A stretch of 64,000 bases of DNA, from contig CM019230.1 of the NCBI GenBank assembly GCA_009741485.1, positions 3,188,619 to 3,252,618 of the forward strand, in the 5' to 3' direction. This document shows, piece by piece, positions 40,676 through 52,500 of this stretch. Position numbers and translations under genes: made by a program. This stretch comes from Malurus cyaneus samueli (lineage: Eukaryota > Chordata > Aves > Passeriformes > Maluridae). Each line of letters begins with the position of its first letter. The stretch's first letter is position 1. The notes beneath the pieces are model-generated. The model saw only the letters and a program-made list of their open reading frames with translations. It was not told where the DNA came from and ran no database searches.

Positions 40676-42329
40676 TTTTCTTTCAGATGACAATTTTCTC
40701 AACATGTGCACAACTTTACATTAACGAAATGTCAAATGTTTTTATATTAAATTCTAGAAAGGTTTCTCAACTGTGTCTGATTAAACATTTAAGCTTATAC
40801 AAATACCAGCCTTGCCTTGATTGGGCTAGATTGCTTAGCATGGCAGGCTCTGCTTTGATGGGGAAGAAAATTAAAGCTGGCTTCTAAGAAAGTATTGGAA
40901 ACTGTTCTTCCTTGTCTCACTAGCGTAGGGCCAGTTCTTGGAAAAGATCTTTGTAGTGGTGTTGCTAACGAGCTGCTACAAGCGTAGGAAGCTTCTGCAG
41001 CACCGTAACCGTCGCCTTCACACGAGCATATGTGCAGACCAGGCTTGAGTGTCGTGTACCCACAGCTGCCAGGCCTTGTGAGTTAGCATGCAGGCTTCTG
41101 AGCTTCAGAGAAACGGGAAGATCTTAGTATTAAAACTTAAAGTTATACTTAAACTGGTTTTGAGCAGTGATTTCTTTATGGAAGTGGTTGGGAGGGAAGT
41201 GGGCTGTTGATCCATGAACGTGCCTTGTGGATTTTTTTTTTTTAAGATCTTTAATATGTGCAAATGATTCTCTAATCTCAAAGCACTGCCCATGCTGAGC
41301 AAAGCAACAGCATTTTTTTTAATGAGCAGAAGTGGAATAATTGTTGATCTTGGGGTTAAAGTGCTTAATGCATTCAGGTACAGTGGATTAAAATTTCAGC
41401 TAATACTAACTTTCAGTTCCTCCCACTTGTTTATCAGTAACATTGATGAGTTTTAAGTTCAACATTTCATGTGTTCAAGGTTAAATCTACGAGATTGTTT
41501 TAGGTTCAAAATAACCCGAGTTAGACTTTGTTTTGCACTTGAGATCTTTTTGCTTAGTCTGTGCTCAGCCCTTGATTACTGTTTCCCTTTGAGGCTCAGC
41601 TTGTGATGTTCTCTAATGCAGCCTAATCTGCTTCTTAATTAGTTCTTCCTTTTCTATGAAGTTTTATTGACAGTATTTTGTGATCATTCACGGCTGCTAT
41701 GAGAACTTCATCTTGAGTTCAAGTTGAGAACTTCAAGCTTGGGAGACTTGAAACTACCCCACTGCAGTCTAAAACTGAGATAGGCAATGTATTTTGGGGT
41801 TTTTCTTGGGGGGGGGGGTTGGGGTGGTTTTTGGTTTTTTTTACGTATTTGTTTTGGAACATTGCTCAGTGTCACCAGGGCTGAAAAACAAGGAAGTAGA
41901 TTACTTATCACTGAAGCATAACTTAACTCCTAAGTTGCTAGGTCAGTTGCCTGAAACAAAATACCTTGAAAAGCTTGTTTTTAAAACTTCAGTGTAAAGG
42001 CTTTTTTTTTCATTTTTGTACTATTAAAGCAATAGTACATTTAGAGCTTGTGAATTAAAATATATTGAGAGTCTTTTAACAGCGATGCAAAACCTAAACA
42101 CAGGAAAGAGGAAGCAAAAGAGGCTTCCTCGGTGCATTTTTTACTCTTTCTGAACAACCCTTTGCTCGGGGCAGTGTTTCCTGAGGGGGAAGATGTAAGC
42201 CGGGTGCTCCTCCTCTTTGCACATAAAATGATGAAAAGAGACGAGCTGTACTAAGCAGCTTTGACATTACTGCCAGCGCGACTGGCAGAATTGAGCTCAT
42301 GGCAAATCTCCGAACTAAAATTTCCTGCA
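40676..42329. other. DDX5-POLG2 gap, AT-rich part
   Basis: No exon or RNA gene is visible. The stretch may be a distal DDX5 3'UTR, since the AT-rich character continues and ATTAAA occurs near 42024. It contains a G run with GGTTGGGGTGG just after it at about 41808-41829, a possible G-quadruplex on the plus strand. Confidence 0.5.
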
Positions 42330-42860
42330 CTACTTGTGCAGGCAGGAGCAGCAGCTCCTGCAGCTGACCCAGTGCCCTACTAACGCGTCTCGTCAGCGCC
42401 GGGCCCGGGGGAGGGGGCTGTGCCGCCCCAACCGGCGCGGGGATTATTCCAGCCCGAGCCTTTCATGCCTGCAGATCCCGGAATGGTTCCTCTGTCTCGC
42501 CCCGCCTTCCTGGCACCGCTACAAACTCGTGATGCAGCGAGTATGGAAATTTCCACTGCGCTGCCGGCTGTGCCAGCGTGAACCCGAGCGGCCGCGGGGA
42601 ACCGCGGGGCCTCGCCCGCGCTCTTGGCAGCAGCTCCGCGCTGCCGCCTCCGCCCGAGCTCTGCCTTCCTGCGCTGCTGCTGCCCCGGTGGGCTCCGCAG
42701 GGGCTGTTCCCCGGGAATGTCCCCGAGCAGCTGCAGCGTGGGTCTGTCCCATTGCCCCTCCCAGTCCCCCAGTGCCGGGGAGCTCCGGACGTCCCCGTCC
42801 GACACGGCCAGGCCAGATGTGACCCCTGGCACGTGCGGCCTTGTTGCCGATTTTAGGAGC
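42330..42860. promoter_or_regulatory. Unassigned CpG island upstream of POLG2
   Basis: This GC- and CpG-rich block of about 500 bases is separated from the POLG2 promoter island by roughly 330 bases of AT-rich DNA. Open frames are long on both strands (up to 176 codons), as expected from GC-rich sequence, and resemble no family. An inverted repeat CAGGAGC/GCTCCTG sits at its left edge (about 42344-42361). It could be an alternative POLG2 or antisense promoter. Confidence 0.5.
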
Positions 42861-43189
42861 TCTCTAAACAACGTTTGGTTAATGAAAGCGCTATTGTTTG
42901 TCTTGCGCATGGCTCAGGGTGGAGCTTTCCACGAATCAAGCACACCAAGGGGGTAAATAATCACATCTTTTATACAATAAAATGTAGACGAGCCCACCTA
43001 TCGAATACACATTCTCCGACTAATTAATGCATGTTTGTGTGATGTGCTCCTATGCAATGCTTGAAATTCGAAGCTCTTTTATTAAGCAACTTACGTTGCA
43101 GAAATTACCTGACAGCATTTGTTATGTTTACAAAAGGTGAGAAATTTCAGCTTGAAGACATTAATTCATTTGCGGAAGTTCTGTGACGG

Positions 43190-43433
43190 CATCAAGACGG
43201 TAACAAAATGTGAGAAGATTCAGCCCGGGGGACAGAAAATTCCTCTCGGACGGTCCCTGAACTTGACCCGGGGTCCCGGCGGGTCCGCCATGGTCCCACT
43301 GCGCACGCGCGGCCACCGTGTTTTTCACCCCCCCCCGTTCCCGCGCGAGCGCTGCGCGTGCGCATTGGCGCCCCGACCCCCCCTTTACCCCCCCTGACCC
43401 CCCCCCCCCTTCCCGTGAGGGAGCGGCGGCAAG
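43190..43433 (+). promoter_or_regulatory. POLG2: POLG2 promoter with two NRF1 sites
   Basis: Two sequences fit the NRF1 consensus YGCGCAYGCGCR: TGCGCACGCGCG at 43300-43311, and TGCGCGTGCGCA at 43353-43364 read on the minus strand. An inverted CCAAT (ATTGG) follows directly at 43364-43368. C runs of seven to twelve bases occur between 43328 and 43412. NRF1 is the known activator of nuclear genes for mitochondrial DNA maintenance, so this fits the gene's role. No TATA box is visible. Confidence 0.7.
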
Positions 43434-46400
43434 ATGGTTGGGCTCCGCCAGGCTGCCGCTGGTCGCCGCGCCGCCTTGATGCACCGGCGGCGGCGATCCG
43501 CACCGACAGAGCTGCTGTATGCTCGGCCGCCTATTCGGCGGACGGCGTGCCGCCGAGCGGCGGCGGCGGGCTGGCTGGAGGTGTGCTGGCGCGGCCGCTT
43601 CCTGCGGCGCGCGGGGCCGCTGTCCTGCGCTCCTACCTGAGCGGCCGCCACCCGGCTTCGGACCGCTGGGCGCGGCGCTGCGCTCTAACCTGGCGGCACA
43701 GTGGTGGGACTCGGCGTTGCCCCTGCGGGAGCAGGTGTTCCCCGTGGACACCCCGCTCCACGGCCCGCCCGGCGCCCCTCGGGACGCGCAGGGGCTGCGG
43801 CTGCTGCACCCGGAGATGCTGCGCGAAGCCCTCCAGGGCTGTGGCCAGAACCCGGGCGGCCAGGCCCTGGAAGAAGTGCTGGGGGCCGCGGGGGTGCTGC
43901 GGGAGAGCCTCCTTCCCGGTAGGTCCCGGGAGGCTCCGCACAGACTGTGCCCTGCAAGAGGGTTTCGTGCTGGGAGCAAAGCATCTACATTTAAAGCGTT
44001 TTTCCAGCTGTGTTGGTGTGCTGGGAACTTCTGTAGGCTGTGAGTTTGTGTGCTTTTCAAGGACCTGACCAGCACAGGTCGGCAGCAGACACACTCTCTA
44101 TAATTTGGGGAAAAGCGCATTAAAATAAATGTGCCCAGAAGAACCAGCCTGTGAGCCCATCTCTGCATAGCATCACTGCTAGTAAAGATAGTGGGACTGC
44201 ATGTGCAAACAACGCATGTGTAATATGTGCTTCATTTGTTCTTGGTAGAGCTAAAACATCAAACGCTTCCCTGTGGCCACTAAAATCAGGGGCTTATCTA
44301 TTGATAGGTGTTCTGCGACAGTATGTCAGCTGCTTAGAGCTGGTGAACAAAAGACTGCCCTGTGGCCTTGCTGAGATTGGCGTGTGCTTTCATTCTGTAC
44401 CAGAAAGTGAACATTCTGTTCCAGAAAGTGAACAACACAACAGAAATCTTACAAGGTAGAGTAATAGAGGAGTTAATCCCTTTTCATACCTACCCCAGCT
44501 GTTCCAACTTTTGGATTATTTTTGAATGTTGTCCCTTGCTTTTCCCCTGTTATTTCCAAAGGTGTTAACTTGCTGCCCTTGCTGTTGTTTAAAGAATAGG
44601 CGAGAGGACCACATCTTTGCTTGCATGGTTTAGTTCTCCCAGAACTGCAGGACAGTGGCTCGATTACTGGCTACGTCAGAGGCTCCAGTGGTGGAGAAAG
44701 GTAACAGCAGCATATCCAGGAGGAATCTTGGCCTGCTCCTTTATTTCTCAGAGAGGGGATAGTCACCCTGGTTGGTTTTATGGCCTTACATTGCTGGCCT
44801 ATTCTAGGCACTGAAATGTGTATATCTCGTGGAAATTCAAAAGGTACTGAAGTTGATAAACAAACCTGATAAGTAGTTTGTAATATGACTTGCAGAAAGG
44901 GAAGTGTTTTGTGTTTGTCAGTGATGTGAGGTGAAAATACCTTAAAACAACCAAGAGATTTTGGCTGTGACTTAAAAAAAGCTTTTGCTAAAGTCACAGA
45001 CTTCAGCTTGCATTTCAGACTTGATTTTTGTAGTTACTACGGGATTCACAGCAGTGATCATCTCTTACACCTCTTACTTTCAGTTTGCTGTAGGCCCATC
45101 TAACTTCGGCAGCAGCGACTTTCAGGATGAAGAAGGCAGAAGAGGATTTAAGTTGCATTACCGCTTTCCTTGGGGGACAGAAACAATAGAAACACTGAAG
45201 AACCTTGGTGATACTGAGCTGTTACAGCTGTATCCAGGAGACAGTTCAAAATTACTTGTAAGCTTTAATGTATTAACCATTTTTTCTGATAAAGATGGTA
45301 ATGTGTGGGAAAATCGGTTTCTTTGCTGGTCCAGTTACTTAGCATGTGGCTGGCTTTCTATTCATATGCTGCAAAAGTGCTACCATTCATACTCTGCAGT
45401 CACACCTTCACTTTCAAAAGCTGATTAAATAGTCTTTTGGTACTTTTTTTTTTTTTTCAGAATTAGAAATGAGCTATGTTGACCAGACAGCTGCTGTCAG
45501 TAGCATAGCCTTTACCTGTATCTGTGCGTAGATGTCAACACAAACTCACACTGTGTTTTGCACTGTTCAGTTTGCATCAAAGAGAACCTCTAAATGTTTT
45601 TGCTCTTGCTTAGCTTGTTCACTTCCATGTATGCAGAAGTTTTTGTAGATTAATCGGTTATAAAAATGGCTTTGTAGAAAAAAGGGGGATGGACCTGAGG
45701 GAGACCTCTCCACTGAATATGTTGGAGAGGGACAAACATCTAGTAAATGGCAATATTTGGAGATAGGCTGAACAGATAAAATCACAATAACTTTGTATTT
45801 TGCCAGTAAATTGCAACCTTTTCCTTCTCATGACCGTCCTGTCTTTCCTGCTTTTGCAGTTTATTTCTACAGAGCTGGGTTATGTAGGGATTGCCTTCTG
45901 CTTTCCCCACAGTTACAGTCTTACCTGGTTACAGTTACGCTGCTAAGATTGCTGGTAACTTTTGAAAAGCAGTGTCTGTATTTTACTTCTAATAAAGGTG
46001 CTTGACCTCAATGCCTTTGTTATACATTTAAAGCAAGCAAAAGGATTTTTGGGACGATCTTTGATGTTTCCCATTGTGGATTTTTTCTCTTCAGGGCCGA
46101 GATGGAAGGAAGAATGTCATCCCTCATGTTCTGTCTGTGAACGGCAATCTGGACCGAGGAGTGTTAGCATATCTCTTTGATTCTCTGCAGCTGGTTGAGA
46201 ATCCATTAACAGCAAAGAAAAATTCACAGAGAAAGGTAACTTTGTGTAGAAAACGTGAGAAAAGTCTTAAGTACAAGCCCCACAGACAATGTGGTAAATT
46301 CAAACATTAAGTTAAGAACCTTAATTTAATTTTTAAAATTACTATTTGCTAGTTCTGTTTAGAATTGCATGATAAATAAATTTACTAATCTGTTGCTTTT

Positions 46401-47956
46401 TGTAAATTTATTAGGTACTTAAGCTTCATCCTTGCTTAGCACCTCTTAAAGTGGCCCTGGATTTAGGAAAAGGTCCAACAACAGAACTGAGACAGGTATG
46501 TTGTAAGAGAGTATTTTAATTTTGAGCATTGACACTCCATGCAACCTGTTCCAATTCAGACACTGTGTTTTTTGGGGAAAATTATGCTGCTGCTTTGACT
46601 TCTGGAGATTCCTGGTTTTGCAGAGTTCATGGTACTCCCACTGTGCAGTTTGTGGGTCACAGCCAAAGGAATTCACTGCAGCCAGTTCCTTTTGTGGATA
46701 CATTGCTTTTGATACAATAGAGTTTGTCCCATGCAAAATTAAGAAAAATAAATAATACAGCTTCTTAATCTTTGAAAATTATTTTAACCCATGGGTGACA
46801 CGTTCAGAAGGATTTTTAAAAAGTTCATTTAACTCAGTCATGAAGTCAGTCCCCAGAGAAGGGAGAAAACTTATGCTGGCATGTTTTTAAACAGAAGTAG
46901 ACATGTAACTGCCAGGCTGCTTTCTAATTAGAAATTATTTCAGCTGGCAAATTAACACCAGCTAGGAATGTTAATACCACACAGATTAAGAGTTTTAGTG
47001 GTTTCTCTCTGTAGAGTCTCAAACTCTCAAAGTCTGCCTTTTACCTTTTATTTTTAAATGAACACAGGTTTGTCAAGGATTATTCAATGAACTGACAGAA
47101 AATGGAATTTCTGTGTGGCCTGGTTATCTGGAAACTGCACCATTATCTCTGGAACAACTTTATACAAAGTAAGGAGAAACAGTCTTGTGTAAATGAAACT
47201 ATGAAGGTCAAAGATGCCTTTTTGTGGACTGCTGAAAATAGGCCTTTTTTCAGTAGGAAGACATTGAGTGCAGTAACTGACTGAAGGTGTGGATCCCAAA
47301 CTACAGACTTGATTCAATTCAAGTAGTTTAATTACAGAAAGCATGATCGTTTTTAAAATTAGGTGAAGTACAAGCCTTTCACATGTTACTGTTATTTCCC
47401 CAGAGCTGTGAAATGCCTTTTAAAAACTCTCTTTTTGAAAAAAATGGATTTTGAGCATAGTGGTGAGTATTGTTTCCTGGGAGAAAGTAAATGCAGCTAT
47501 TTGTTCATTTGCAGTCAAAGTAAGTGAGATAAAAGATAAATTCTGTTTGTACAAAAATACTCTTTTAATAGGTTACTAAATACAATTCTTTTTATATACT
47601 AAAGTGACTAAGTAATTTAAAGAAATGTAATCAGGAAAGCGAGGAATGACAGCAAGAAACTGGATGTGTCCCACTGGACTTAGTGCAGTACAGCAAAACG
47701 AAACATTTACAGTTTATGGTCATTTGTATGTAAGTTATCTGATTTTTCCATATACCAAAAGCAGTAACAGGTGTGTTCTTTTCTCTGCAGGTATGATGAG
47801 ATGAGTATTCCCTTCATGGTCTTGATAACTGATGGCACTCTGGAGAATGGAGTGGTCCAGCTGAGAAGCAGAGACACCACCATCAAAGAAATGATGCACA
47901 TTTCCAGGCTGAAGGACTTTTTAATTAAATATGTTGCATCAGCCAAAAATGTGTAA
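43434..47956 (+). CDS. POLG2: POLG2, mitochondrial DNA polymerase gamma accessory subunit (exon 1 with two apparent frameshifts)
   Basis: POLG2 is the processivity subunit of the mitochondrial replicase, homologous to class II aminoacyl-tRNA synthetases. Eight exons: 43434-43918, 44308-44455, 44607-44700, 45084-45257, 46095-46235, 46415-46495, 47068-47168, 47791-47956. The ATG has a strong context (CAAGATGG) and opens an Arg-rich, acid-poor presequence typical of mitochondrial import. Exons 2-8 are in frame and match the human protein throughout ([38 protein letters not shown], and end SAKNV). In exon 1 homology moves between frames twice: [12 protein letters not shown], then SYLSGRHP, then [18 protein letters not shown]. 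Each step needs one lost base. The exons sum to 1390 nt, two short of a multiple of three; corrected length would be about 463 residues (human 485). The conserved remainder argues for sequence error over a dead gene. Exon 3 must use the second of two AGs to stay open. Confidence 0.93.
44391..44432 (+). repeat. POLG2: 21-bp in-frame tandem duplication in POLG2 exon 2
   Basis: Two copies starting CATTCTGT and ending CCAGAAAGTGAA abut exactly and differ at one base. They encode HSVPESE twice. The segment aligns to a loop that varies between species (human reads PVFDTKQIRNG here), so the protein probably tolerates it. Confidence 0.9.
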
Positions 47957-47970
47957 GCTTAAACTTGTTG

Positions 47971-47976
47971 AATAAA
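47971..47976 (+). terminator. POLG2: POLG2 polyadenylation signal AATAAA
   Basis: A canonical hexamer lies only 15 bases after the POLG2 stop, giving a very short 3'UTR of about 35 bases. The TTTTCTTATA and TTTCAGCG that follow supply T-rich downstream sequence. Confidence 0.75.
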
Positions 47977-47990
47977 AGGATTTTCTTATA

Positions 47991-49516
47991 CATCTTTGCC
48001 TGAAATGGTTTCAGCGTTGTCATGGAAAACCACTCAGTGGTTTCTCTGCCAACAGCTCTGCTAAAACTTGGTGGTACATCTGTTTTCTGTCCCATCCAGG
48101 TCTTCCAGGTTACCTTCAAAAAAGGAAAGAGAAAAACTTGTCCCTTGTCAAGGCTGACCATATTCTTGCTCGCATCTTCAGTTTTAATATTATATTGAAG
48201 ATGCTCCATCCTATGCTAGAAATTCATTTTTCATCTGTATTGCTGAAGCAGTTATCATTTCTGTTGGGAAACAGTATTTTATATAAAAGACTTCAAAATC
48301 TTAAATATTTTAATAACATTAGTAAGTATCGTACTATCTGTAGGAATGTATTTTAATCACATGGCTTCATAAACGTAAGCTACTTCATATTTCACTTGAT
48401 AAATAGAAAAATCAGAAATACTTTTTCAAGTGTAATGGAGGAATAGAATTCAATGAATGGTAAAGTTTTTTACAAACATTTTTAGGGATAGAGTGATTGT
48501 GTGGCTAAAATGGTGGAAAATGACTAATGTGTGATCATATTTTTCCTATGCCTAAGCATAGTTGTTAAAATCAGATACAAGAGGTCACAGAGATACAGAT
48601 CTGTGTGTTTCTAATCTTCTCCAGATTTGTAGTGCCTGTGCAGCTTGTTCAGTCACTGTATAAAGTGCTTAAGGTTTGTACAAATTGTGTGGCCTCTGAT
48701 AGTCGTCAGTGTCGTGAAACACAAGAACTTGCCTTAAAATCTTAAGATGATGCTTAATTAAAAATGAGTTATTTGTAACAACAGTAATAATTGCTGTGTA
48801 GAGAATTATATATAATGATTATCTTATGTTTGTACACAATCCTGTTTCTGCTTTAGGAGAATTGGTAAATGTACAGGAACTTAGCTCTGGGTGAAGGCTT
48901 TACATGTAATTCAATCTGTTCTGGTTTTTTCTCTTAAATTGAAGTCCTTAGATATTTTGTCTTGGGGATTTTGCTTGCTAGTAGCAAGTGAGCTGCAGTA
49001 TCTGTCTACAAACTGATTAGGCCAGGAAACCTGTATCTAAATCATCTCTTTCTGTGCAATTTACTGGTACTTGGCACATTTGAGGGCTGAAAAATGCTTT
49101 AAAAATATGTGATTAAGTTCATCACAAAAAAGGTCATACCTGGTACTCAGTCTCTGACGCGGACCTTTGAATAGACTGTAGGACATGCCCTTTGCCCTGC
49201 TAAAAGCCAGAATAACATCATTCATAATTGCTTTTTTGGTACACATACACAGAAAACAATTAACATTAATCAGCAACGTGGTTACTAATGAGATCGGCTG
49301 CATGGTTTCAGAGTGAGGCTGTTGAATTTTTTGCCATAGAATGGTTTGTTGGGGTTTTTTTCCCCTTTTTCCCTCCCAATCAAAAAAAGTTTTCAAGTTA
49401 TTTTAGTTTTTCAATAGTAACTAAGCAATTTCATGAGCAATTAAAAGTATTTAAGCCATGCCTCCGCCTAGCAAAGTCCCCCCAAAACATATTTGTGTGC
49501 ATCAGGTATTCCAGTA
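47991..49516. other. Gap between convergent POLG2 and MILR1-like 3' ends
   Basis: This AT-rich sequence probably contains the 3'UTR of the minus-strand receptor gene. I found no clear AATAAA on the minus strand near its stop; variants exist (for example ATTAAA at 48308-48313 and AGTAAA at 49060-49065). No coding exon or RNA gene is visible. Confidence 0.55.
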
Positions 49517-52500
49517 TTACAGCCTGAGGCTTTCACCTTTTTCCTCTTCTCTTCTAATAACAGAAAAGTTGATGTATTCTTCTTCTGGTTTAACAGGCTC
49601 TGAATTAGAGATGAAAACAGCAGTTAATTACAAACATCTTGGATCAGACTTTTTTCCTATAATCTTGAAACAAACCATTGAGATTGCATACTGAATATAA
49701 ATCATGGAGCACCCATGGGCCTTATCAGAGCTCTTATCACTGTCCTTGCAGGCTGAGACCTGGGACAAGCAGCAGCACAGCACTGAGCTGACCCAGCAGG
49801 GCAGTGAGAATTCTGTCTGCTGCATCAACAGGAAGGCAGGGTTTGTTTGGAGACTGCTCCATCTTGATATTTGTAAATAGGAAACATTAATGCCTTTGCC
49901 ATTGGTTTGTTTGTGGGGGTTCTTTTTCCTCTTGAAAAGAGACATTCAGAGATAAGGAAAATAGAGAAAACTCCACGTGCAGGGCATCATGGCTGTCAAG
50001 TAATGTCATTTTTGTGTGTTTTCTGCAATTGAAGTAGTAAAATGTTTTAACATACGTCACTTGTTACTTCATAATTTCAGTTTGTACTGCCAGTCTTAAG
50101 AAGGACAGAATAAAGAACTAAATAAATAATAACTAAATAAAAACCCTGAAAACCCTAAAGTACTGAACAGTTTTGAACAAAATGCAGAACCTACACAAGT
50201 TTTATTTTGCGACAGCTTCCTATAGCTCACTGTTTTCTGCTAGGAGATGGGCACTACACCCGCCTTTTTTTCTTTTGAATTGAATCCTAGTTCATTTAAT
50301 CAGCTTCAGTTTTGGCTGCATGGCTGACAGGTGATGCCAAATATGGATTCTGAGGGATTTCAAATAATGCCTGGGCCAGGAGGGTCAGTAGGTGTCCCCT
50401 TCCAGTGACTTTGCAGTACCTGAAGAAACCTGTCTGGCTGTGGAGGGTGACAGGAACTTACCAATCTCTGTGTATATAACTTCATTTTCAAACTCCTCTG
50501 CATTCACTGTTGAAGTAAGGCCAATTGAGGGCCTGGTAGACTTGAATTTTTCTGCAGATAGTAAAAGAAAAACATGTATGTGTATGTGTATGTATACATA
50601 TATATACCCATATATATATAAAATAAATTGGAAATAAACAGTTTCAAGGGATTTTTTGAGTATTTGGAGATCTCTCTAATGTTATTTTCATGATAAAAAT
50701 TACTCTCTGACCAAGGACATTTTAGTAGATTTCCCTTTCCAGTGAGGTCCAATTCCTTCCAATGTTTTTGTGTTACATCAGATGTTGTTTTGCTTCCCCC
50801 ACCCCAGATCTTTCATCTAAAACACAGCTCAGAGATTTGGCCTTGCAATGTCTTGTTAAGCTGCCAGTGCTGCTTGAGAGGAGACTCAACAACATCCTAA
50901 AATACCAGGAGCTACTCTACTGAAAATGTGATGTTTACACACTGAAATGTATTGACAACATAAATGACCTTTGGACAATGAAACAGACATTCAAATAACT
51001 CACTTGCTTTATACAAGGGAATTATGAAAAATGGAATTGCCAGAGCCAATCCTATTATGAGTAGTAGCAGGATCAAGCCAAGAGAAATTATCAGGGGCTG
51101 AGAATGGCTTCTCTCTTCTGCCAAAAAGAAAAAAAAAGTTTATGCAATGAAGCGTTGTTCCATATTTCAAGTATTTTTTGTAAATTAAAATCAAGACTTG
51201 TAATTTCTTTCCAATTTCAGATTAACTGCTCAGGAGAGTCCCAAGGGCTCTGTGCCCCAGCAGAAGGAAGGCAGCTTGCTGGTTGCCAGAAGGCTCTTTC
51301 ATAGGAGCAGAGAGAAAAATGACACCAGAGTCTCCCCAAGTTAAACCAGGTATCTCTTGTAAAAGTGAATCTTTTACAGACATCCTCCATGGTCACTGCA
51401 ACTTCTACTCCTATCTAGGATGTATGAAATTCTATGATTTTGCATTAATTTTTAAAACTCAATTTTTTTTTAATTGTAAAAATTAAATTTTGAACATCAC
51501 ATTGCAAGAACAAAATATCTGGCTAAAAAACTTGGATTGTTGCAACATTCTGAATTTTGTGTGATCTCAGTTTGTCAACAGTAGTGATCTCTTTTCGTTC
51601 ATACCTGCTAATGTAAAGTTGAAAGCGTTGCTGTATTTTGAATTATTGGGAAAACTATTATTAGCTTTGCATTTATAGGTTCCAAAGTCGCTAAGGGAAT
51701 TGATAAATAGAAAAATCACAGCTGCTTCCCTCTTCTGCATCGTCTTTTGGGGAGAAATGTTTTGTTTTCCTTTGAAGAACAGGTATGTGATGGGAAGAGA
51801 TCCATTTTCTGAGAGACAGGACAGGGTCACGTTCTGGCCTTTCTTGGCGTGAGAGGTGGGCGAGCTCAGCACTGGTTTGGAAATTGGCTCTGTAAAAAGA
51901 AAAGTCTGAATCACTTAAAGGACAAGCTCCAAGCAAGATTTGAAGTGGCAAAAGAGCTGAGCAGGTAGGATGGAGGGCTCGCAAGCCTGGGCAGGAGAGC
52001 ACTGCCAGCTCCTGAGGAGTAAACTCAGCAGTAAATCTCAGCTCCTCATCAGGAGATGGCTGTGTGCTCCTGCAATAACTAATGCTAAGCAAAATGTACC
52101 TAAAAGGGTGAAGTTGAGGCTGTTGCTGTATTTTCCACCAGTGGAGATGTTGTACTCAGCTTTGCACTTGTATTCCCCCAGGTCGCTGGCAGAGCTGATG
52201 GTCAGTGGGAACAGTGCAGGGGTCCAGTCTGACCTGTTCAAAGCAGACACCTGCTGGTTGTGCTTGAACAAGGTGTATCTGACTGGTGGAGACCCAGACT
52301 CAGACAGGCAGGAGAGGGTCACATTCTGCTTCATCACCACGCTCAAAGTCCCGTGAGCCAGTACAAGCTTGGGGTTGGGCAGCATCTCTGGAAAGAAAAA
52401 ACTTCTGAATGAGCTGACTGCACCTCTGACCCAAGAAACCCTCTGATTTTTCCCAAAATATGTTGAGAACCAAGCTATGCTTACTTGGGTTGAAACAGCC

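Noticed and set aside
42334..42956. Open frames of 110-176 codons on both strands in the orphan CpG island
   Set aside because: Stop codons are rare in GC-rich DNA; there are no domains, and no splice sites that would connect them to POLG2. I kept only the island itself as a finding.
43161..44168. 335-codon minus-strand open frame, the longest in the window
   Set aside because: It is antisense to POLG2 exon 1 and its promoter. The composition (Arg, Pro, Ala, Gly, Ser) is what GC-rich DNA gives in any frame. No start context, domain or homology is seen.
43434..47956. POLG2 as a pseudogene
   Set aside because: Seven of eight exons, all splice sites, the promoter and the polyA signal are intact, and the frame breaks are confined to GC-rich runs. 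Sequence error is the simpler reading.
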